From positions 1-52,710 of the forward strand of contig JAGBIL010000003.1 in NCBI GenBank assembly GCA_017935025.1: 52,710 nucleotides of DNA. The letters are read 5' to 3'. This document shows positions 49,178 to 52,710 of the stretch, one piece after another. A model generated the notes under the pieces. It was given only the letters and a program-made list of their open reading frames with translations. It was not told where the DNA came from and made no database searches. The DNA comes from Opitutales bacterium. Its GTDB lineage: Bacteria; Verrucomicrobiota; Verrucomicrobiia; Opitutales; UBA953. Within the stretch, counting starts at the first letter, position 1. Every line of letters begins with the position of its first letter. The position numbers and the translations under genes are program-made.

Positions 49178-51145
49178 TTATTTACCCGCACGGTCAACCC
49201 AGCGGGACATGGACTTAATAGACCATGTTTCCTTGTTGCCGTCAATAATCGTTTCAACGACATCGCCAACAACCTTGCCGATGAGCTTCTGCGCGAGCGG
49301 CGTTTTATAGGAAAGAATATTTTCTTCCGGATTGCTGTCCCACGCGCCGAGAATCGTATAAACGACGGGAACGCCCGACGCGGGAACGAGTTCGACAACG
49401 GACCCGACGCCGACTTTGTCCGTCGGCGTATCGGAAAAGTCCGTAACGTGCGCGCGTTCGAGTTCGGATTCGAGCAAGCCCTTGCGAGCGAGCAACGTTT
49501 CCTGGTCCTGACGCGCCATTTTGTACTCGGAGTTTTCCTTGAGGTCGCCGTGTTCTTTCGCAACGGCGATGGCTTCCTTGTTCGCCGGAATCTGAACCTT
49601 GATAATATCTTCAAGTTCGTTTCGACGTTCCTGCAGAGACCATTCGGAAACGATAAGCGCGCTGGAAACTTCCGGTTCGTTGTCTTCGACGTTCCCGCCG
49701 GAGATGAGCGAAAGAATGCGCGGATAAATTTTGATGAAGCGGGCGAGAAGCGATTTCTTCATCAACGGCTCGAAGCCCTGATTCAAATTGAGCGCCTGCG
49801 CGAGGTCGCGGGCGATTTCTTCGTTTGCGTTTTCGAGCAAATCCGGAATCAGACCGTAGTCATCGCTGAGTTCTTCGGCGAGCTGGATACGACGGTTCGA
49901 CGTGGACATGACGGCTTCGCGGTCGATCGCGTAGAGAATCGCGTTGAGGAGCTGGTGCGTCATCAACGGTTTAACGATTTTCTGATACTTGCGGGAATTG
50001 CGGTTTTTGATGACCCAAATCAAAACCGGGCTACGGAGCGTTTGTCCGTCAAGCCATTCCTGAAGTTTGCGGGAAAGCAGTTTGTCTTCTCCGCGCTCGA
50101 CGAGGAACGTGATGCATTCGCCCGTGAATTTTCCCGTGCTGTCTTCGAGGAGCTTGAGCGTAACGTTTTTCCATTCGCCGTTTTCCGCATATACGCGGGA
50201 AAGCAGGTCGAGAAGGCGCTTCAGGCAAGCGGGCGTCTGCGGGATCTGTTGCGCGACTTCGTTCAGTTCTTCCTGAGAGCAGGAAAGAATGACGGATTTG
50301 GACGTCGGTTCGAGCGAGTCCACGTCTTCCTTAAAGAAGCGGCAGAGGTCGTTTCGCACCCAAAGACCGTAGAGGCATTCCGCCTTGGTGAGGCGCTTCG
50401 CAGCCTTAATCGCATCGGTCAATTCTTCAAAAATCTTGTGCAAGTCTCCGACAATTTCCGGGTCGCTCGCCTTGTAGTGGTGGAGCGGCTGCGGCATATT
50501 CGGGTCGGTCTGCGGAAGCTCGTCCGCCGCCTTAACCGAAGAAAACTGGAAAAGTTTTTCTGCGAGAAGAATTTTCTTCTTCGGGTTTTTGTTGCGATAG
50601 TATTCTTCGAGAATTTCGCGTTCGGGACTGACTTCGTCGTCCTTGTCGCGAAGCTCGAAATCGCCTTCCTTCTTCGCGGGAACACCGACGGACGGGTCTT
50701 TAAGCAAAGCCTTTTTCGTCGCGACCCACCATTTTTTCATCTTCGCGGGACCGAGCAGACGACCGAGCACGAGCTCAATTTCCGTCGCTGTCATTTTATG
50801 ATCGGGAGCGACCGCCAAAATTTCCTTAACGAGCTGAACCGGATCGTTCTTGATGAGTTTTTCGATCGTCGCGGCATCCGTGTGCTTGCGGACAAGCAAA
50901 TGATTTTCCGGAAGAATTTCAAGTTTTCCCACACTAAAACCCGGATCCATGCGGTGCCCGGTCTTCCCGACCTCAGGGAAATCGACGAGAAGGCGTTCTG
51001 CGGCGGAATCATAGCCCGTAATCTTCCCCAATCCCCACGCGCGGTGCATACAGTACGCACCGACCTTCATGGCTTCCAACTGTTCGCGAACAGTCGAAAG
51101 TTCAGGATTTTTCAAAATCAAAGCGTCAATTTCTTCTCTGGTCAT
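49178..51145 (-). CDS. Long GreA/GreB-type transcription elongation factor
   Basis: A 655-residue protein. Only the last ~150 residues are GreA-like: a coiled-coil stretch (AVAKEHGDLKENSEYKMARQDQETLLARKGLLESEL) with the catalytic acidic tip, then the C-terminal FKBP-like domain (VGVGSVVELVPASGVPVVYTILG, ILSYKTPLAQKLIGKVVGDVV). About 500 N-terminal residues are helical and repeat-like, starting with a small beta domain (HRAWGLGKITGYDSAAERLLVDF). Chlamydiae carry a similarly long GreA, which supports PVC ancestry. The role is rescue of paused RNA polymerase; the N-terminal function is unknown. The ATG at 51145 is chosen over one at 51232. Confidence 0.9.
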   Translation of the reverse strand: MTREEIDALILKNPELSTVREQLEAMKVGAYCMHRAWGLGKITGYDSAAERLLVDFPEVGKTGHRMDPGFSVGKLEILPENHLLVRKHTDAATIEKLIKNDPVQLVKEILAVAPDHKMTATEIELVLGRLLGPAKMKKWWVATKKALLKDPSVGVPAKKEGDFELRDKDDEVSPEREILEEYYRNKNPKKKILLAEKLFQFSSVKAADELPQTDPNMPQPLHHYKASDPEIVGDLHKIFEELTDAIKAAKRLTKAECLYGLWVRNDLCRFFKEDVDSLEPTSKSVILSCSQEELNEVAQQIPQTPACLKRLLDLLSRVYAENGEWKNVTLKLLEDSTGKFTGECITFLVERGEDKLLSRKLQEWLDGQTLRSPVLIWVIKNRNSRKYQKIVKPLMTHQLLNAILYAIDREAVMSTSNRRIQLAEELSDDYGLIPDLLENANEEIARDLAQALNLNQGFEPLMKKSLLARFIKIYPRILSLISGGNVEDNEPEVSSALIVSEWSLQERRNELEDIIKVQIPANKEAIAVAKEHGDLKENSEYKMARQDQETLLARKGLLESELERAHVTDFSDTPTDKVGVGSVVELVPASGVPVVYTILGAWDSNPEENILSYKTPLAQKLIGKVVGDVVETIIDGNKETWSIKSMSRWVDRAGK

Positions 51146-51264
51146 AAGATTTCTTCGATTCAACCACAAAAAAGAGTCAAAACGCAAGCAAAAGCGCGGG
51201 AACGCAAGATGCCACCACACATTCCCCGACACGTTCTCTCCCCGCCATCTTTGCGGAAAAATTC

Positions 51265-52419
51265 TCAGATTTTTCGTAATTCAACGGTTTGCGTCGGGAA
51301 CGCGAAACTGATTTCGGCATCGGCAAAGCGCCGCAAAATTTCCAAATTCACCTCGTGTGCGAACGCGTTCGCAGCGGCGATGTCGGAATCGGCGTAAGCG
51401 TAAATCACGCGAATATTCAGCGTGGAATCCGTAAAATCGCTGAAAAACACGGTCGGCGGACTTCCGGGCGCGAGCTTTCCCGAGCGATTCAGAATTTCCT
51501 TCACGATCGACACGGCTTCTTCGATTTTTTTCGGCGGAGTATCGTAAGTCAACCCGAGATTCATCACGCGGCGAATTTTCTCGCGGGAAGAAATCGTCGT
51601 CACGACCCGATTCGCAAGGTCTGCATTCGGAATGGAAATTTCGTGGTCGTCCACCGTGCGCAGGCGCGTCGAACGCAACCCGATGCGAACCACCGTTCCC
51701 GGCGTTCCCGTGCCGATATCAATGACATCGCCGACGGAAAACGGGCGGTCAATGACGAGCATTGCCGTGCCGAAGAAATTCTTTACCGTATCCTGCGATG
51801 CCAAACTGACGGCGAGACCGCCGATCCCGATCATGGCGAGAATTTCCGCCGGGCTCGTATCCGTCACAACGCGCACACAAAGCAAGACTCCCCAGAAAAC
51901 GACAAGCACCTGTAAAATCGCGCCCGTCAGCGGCACCAACGACGCAAACGCCGAATTGCGGTGATTTTTCTCCGCATAACTTTTTATAAAACGCATCGGC
52001 AGCCGCACAAGATTCCAGAGCACCTGCGTCTGCGCCACGATGCCGAAAATCCAAAACGCACGATCAAGCAACGCCGTCGCCGCAACCGTCCCGGGCGTAT
52101 CTGCGGGAACGGGAAAATAAACCAACCGATACGCCAAAATCCCGGCGGAAAGCCCGAGCAAAGGAAGCGCCCGGAAAAGCGCATCCGCCGTAATAAAAAA
52201 TGCACGGCCCCGCCCTTTGCAGCGGGAACGCAACTTTTCCGAAATGCACAGGAGAAAATGTTTGAGAATTTTTCCGGCAGAAAGCCCGACCACAACGAGC
52301 GCAACAAAAATCAACGCATCAAGCCCGCTCGGGAACGCGATCTTGACCGCATCAAAAAAAGAAATTGCAGGCTCGGCAACGGTTTCGACGGAAACGGAAC
52401 TTTGGGCAAAAATCAACAT
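51265..52419 (-). CDS. Small-conductance mechanosensitive channel, MscS family
   Basis: Opens under membrane tension to release solutes during osmotic downshock. A 384-residue protein with a hydrophobic N-terminal part of several helices and the MscS core: the pore-lining helix region (AEILAMIGIGGLAVSLASQDTVKNFFG), the beta domain (AMLVIDRPFSVGDVIDIGTGTPGTVVRIGLRSTRLRT-type sequence with the IDRPF motif), and a C-terminal mixed domain. It has more N-terminal helices than E. coli MscS (286 residues). The gene stands alone between the greA-like gene and the PEP-CTERM remnant. Confidence 0.92.
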   Translation of the reverse strand: MLIFAQSSVSVETVAEPAISFFDAVKIAFPSGLDALIFVALVVVGLSAGKILKHFLLCISEKLRSRCKGRGRAFFITADALFRALPLLGLSAGILAYRLVYFPVPADTPGTVAATALLDRAFWIFGIVAQTQVLWNLVRLPMRFIKSYAEKNHRNSAFASLVPLTGAILQVLVVFWGVLLCVRVVTDTSPAEILAMIGIGGLAVSLASQDTVKNFFGTAMLVIDRPFSVGDVIDIGTGTPGTVVRIGLRSTRLRTVDDHEISIPNADLANRVVTTISSREKIRRVMNLGLTYDTPPKKIEEAVSIVKEILNRSGKLAPGSPPTVFFSDFTDSTLNIRVIYAYADSDIAAANAFAHEVNLEILRRFADAEISFAFPTQTVELRKI

Positions 52420-52602
52420 CGTGAAAATTCTCTACCACGAAAAGCGCCATGGCGACGTTTTATTTGAAAAAACTCCGCCCCATCCCCTCTCTAATTTATT
52501 TTCAACACCAAGAACGCAATTTTTTTTGTTTTACCCGGAAAGAAAGAAAAAGAAGGTTTTAGTTCGCGAAAGCACGGCGAGGCCGCTTCTCCCATAAAAA
52601 AA

Positions 52603-52628
52603 CGCTCCCGAGAAAACCCTCGGGAGCG
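52603..52628 (-). terminator. Rho-independent terminator of the edge PEP-CTERM gene
   Basis: A perfect 10-bp stem (CGCTCCCGAG at 52603-52612 and CTCGGGAGCG at 52619-52628) is followed on the minus strand by seven T residues. The arms differ by one base from the GGGAACG word (GGGAGCG). Confidence 0.92.
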
Positions 52629-52670
52629 CCAACTTAATAATTTTGATCTACAAAACCAAAGAATACGTTC

Positions 52671-52710
52671 TTAGCGGGAACGGCGGCGACGCGATGCGGC
52701 AAGCGCAATC
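52671..52710 (-). CDS. C-terminal end of a PEP-CTERM protein, cut by the window edge
   Basis: The last twelve codons of a minus-strand gene read IALAASRRRRSR and stop at TAA. A small hydrophobic run followed by an Arg cluster at the very C-terminus is the end of a PEP-CTERM sorting signal, as in the proteins at 8873 and 23398. The rest of the gene lies outside the window. A strong terminator follows about 40 bases later. Confidence 0.7.
   Translation of the reverse strand, partial: IALAASRRRRSR

Overview
The window reads as a chromosomal segment of a member of the PVC group, most likely Verrucomicrobiota (an Opitutae-like lineage). Three kinds of evidence support this: C-terminal PEP-CTERM sorting tails on secreted proteins (8873-9712, 23398-26268 and a third cut by the right edge), a very long GreA-type protein (49178-51145) of the kind I know from chlamydiae and relatives, and many short, separately promoted housekeeping clusters. 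No rRNA, tRNA, CRISPR array, prophage or classical transposase gene was seen. Most genes lie on the minus strand. The exceptions are the thioredoxin gene, a sulfonate/taurine-type ABC transporter, and tilS-ftsH-surA-like.

Layout from left to right: an RGG-rich basic protein; an rRNA/tRNA-methylase-like protein and hpt; an AsmA-like protein; a lipoprotein with exbD; a SpoIIE phosphatase coupled to an MsbA-like exporter; a LamG/PEP-CTERM protein; a phosphate uptake cluster (OprP-like porin, pstS, pstC, pstA; no pstB here); a thioredoxin-fold protein; an ABC ATPase plus a fused binding-protein/permease; ftsY, nusB, ribH; a two-gene secreted cassette bracketed by a perfect 68-bp direct repeat; a giant PEP-CTERM surface protein; the F-type ATP synthase locus (26677-38553); a polyprenyl synthase, gltX, tilS, ftsH and a parvulin chaperone; a family 4 uracil-DNA glycosylase, hisI and an ExbB-like channel; the long GreA; and an MscS channel.

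The ATP synthase genes are in the canonical order B-E-F-H-A-G-D-C, but nearly every junction carries something extra: a zinc-ribbon gene, two AT-richer genes of unknown function, dinD, a small lipoprotein, and two genes for four-helix-bundle proteins of the 23S-rRNA-intervening-sequence/Avd family.

Two genome-scale signals are the main discoveries. First, many intergenic gaps hold arrays of perfectly 7-nt-periodic degenerate direct repeats. They usually come as an inverted pair around either a conserved hairpin core or a four-helix-bundle gene. The heptamer differs between loci, but the period and architecture do not. These look like one family of mobile or retro-type elements with autonomous (protein-coding) and non-autonomous (hairpin-core) members. 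They insert at stop codons and sometimes supply them. Second, the non-palindromic heptamer GGGAACG (core of GCGGGAACG) occurs about 145 times on the two strands by hand count, against roughly 6-7 expected. It lies mostly inside genes and also in inverted pairs that form terminators, as DNA-uptake sequences do in other bacteria.
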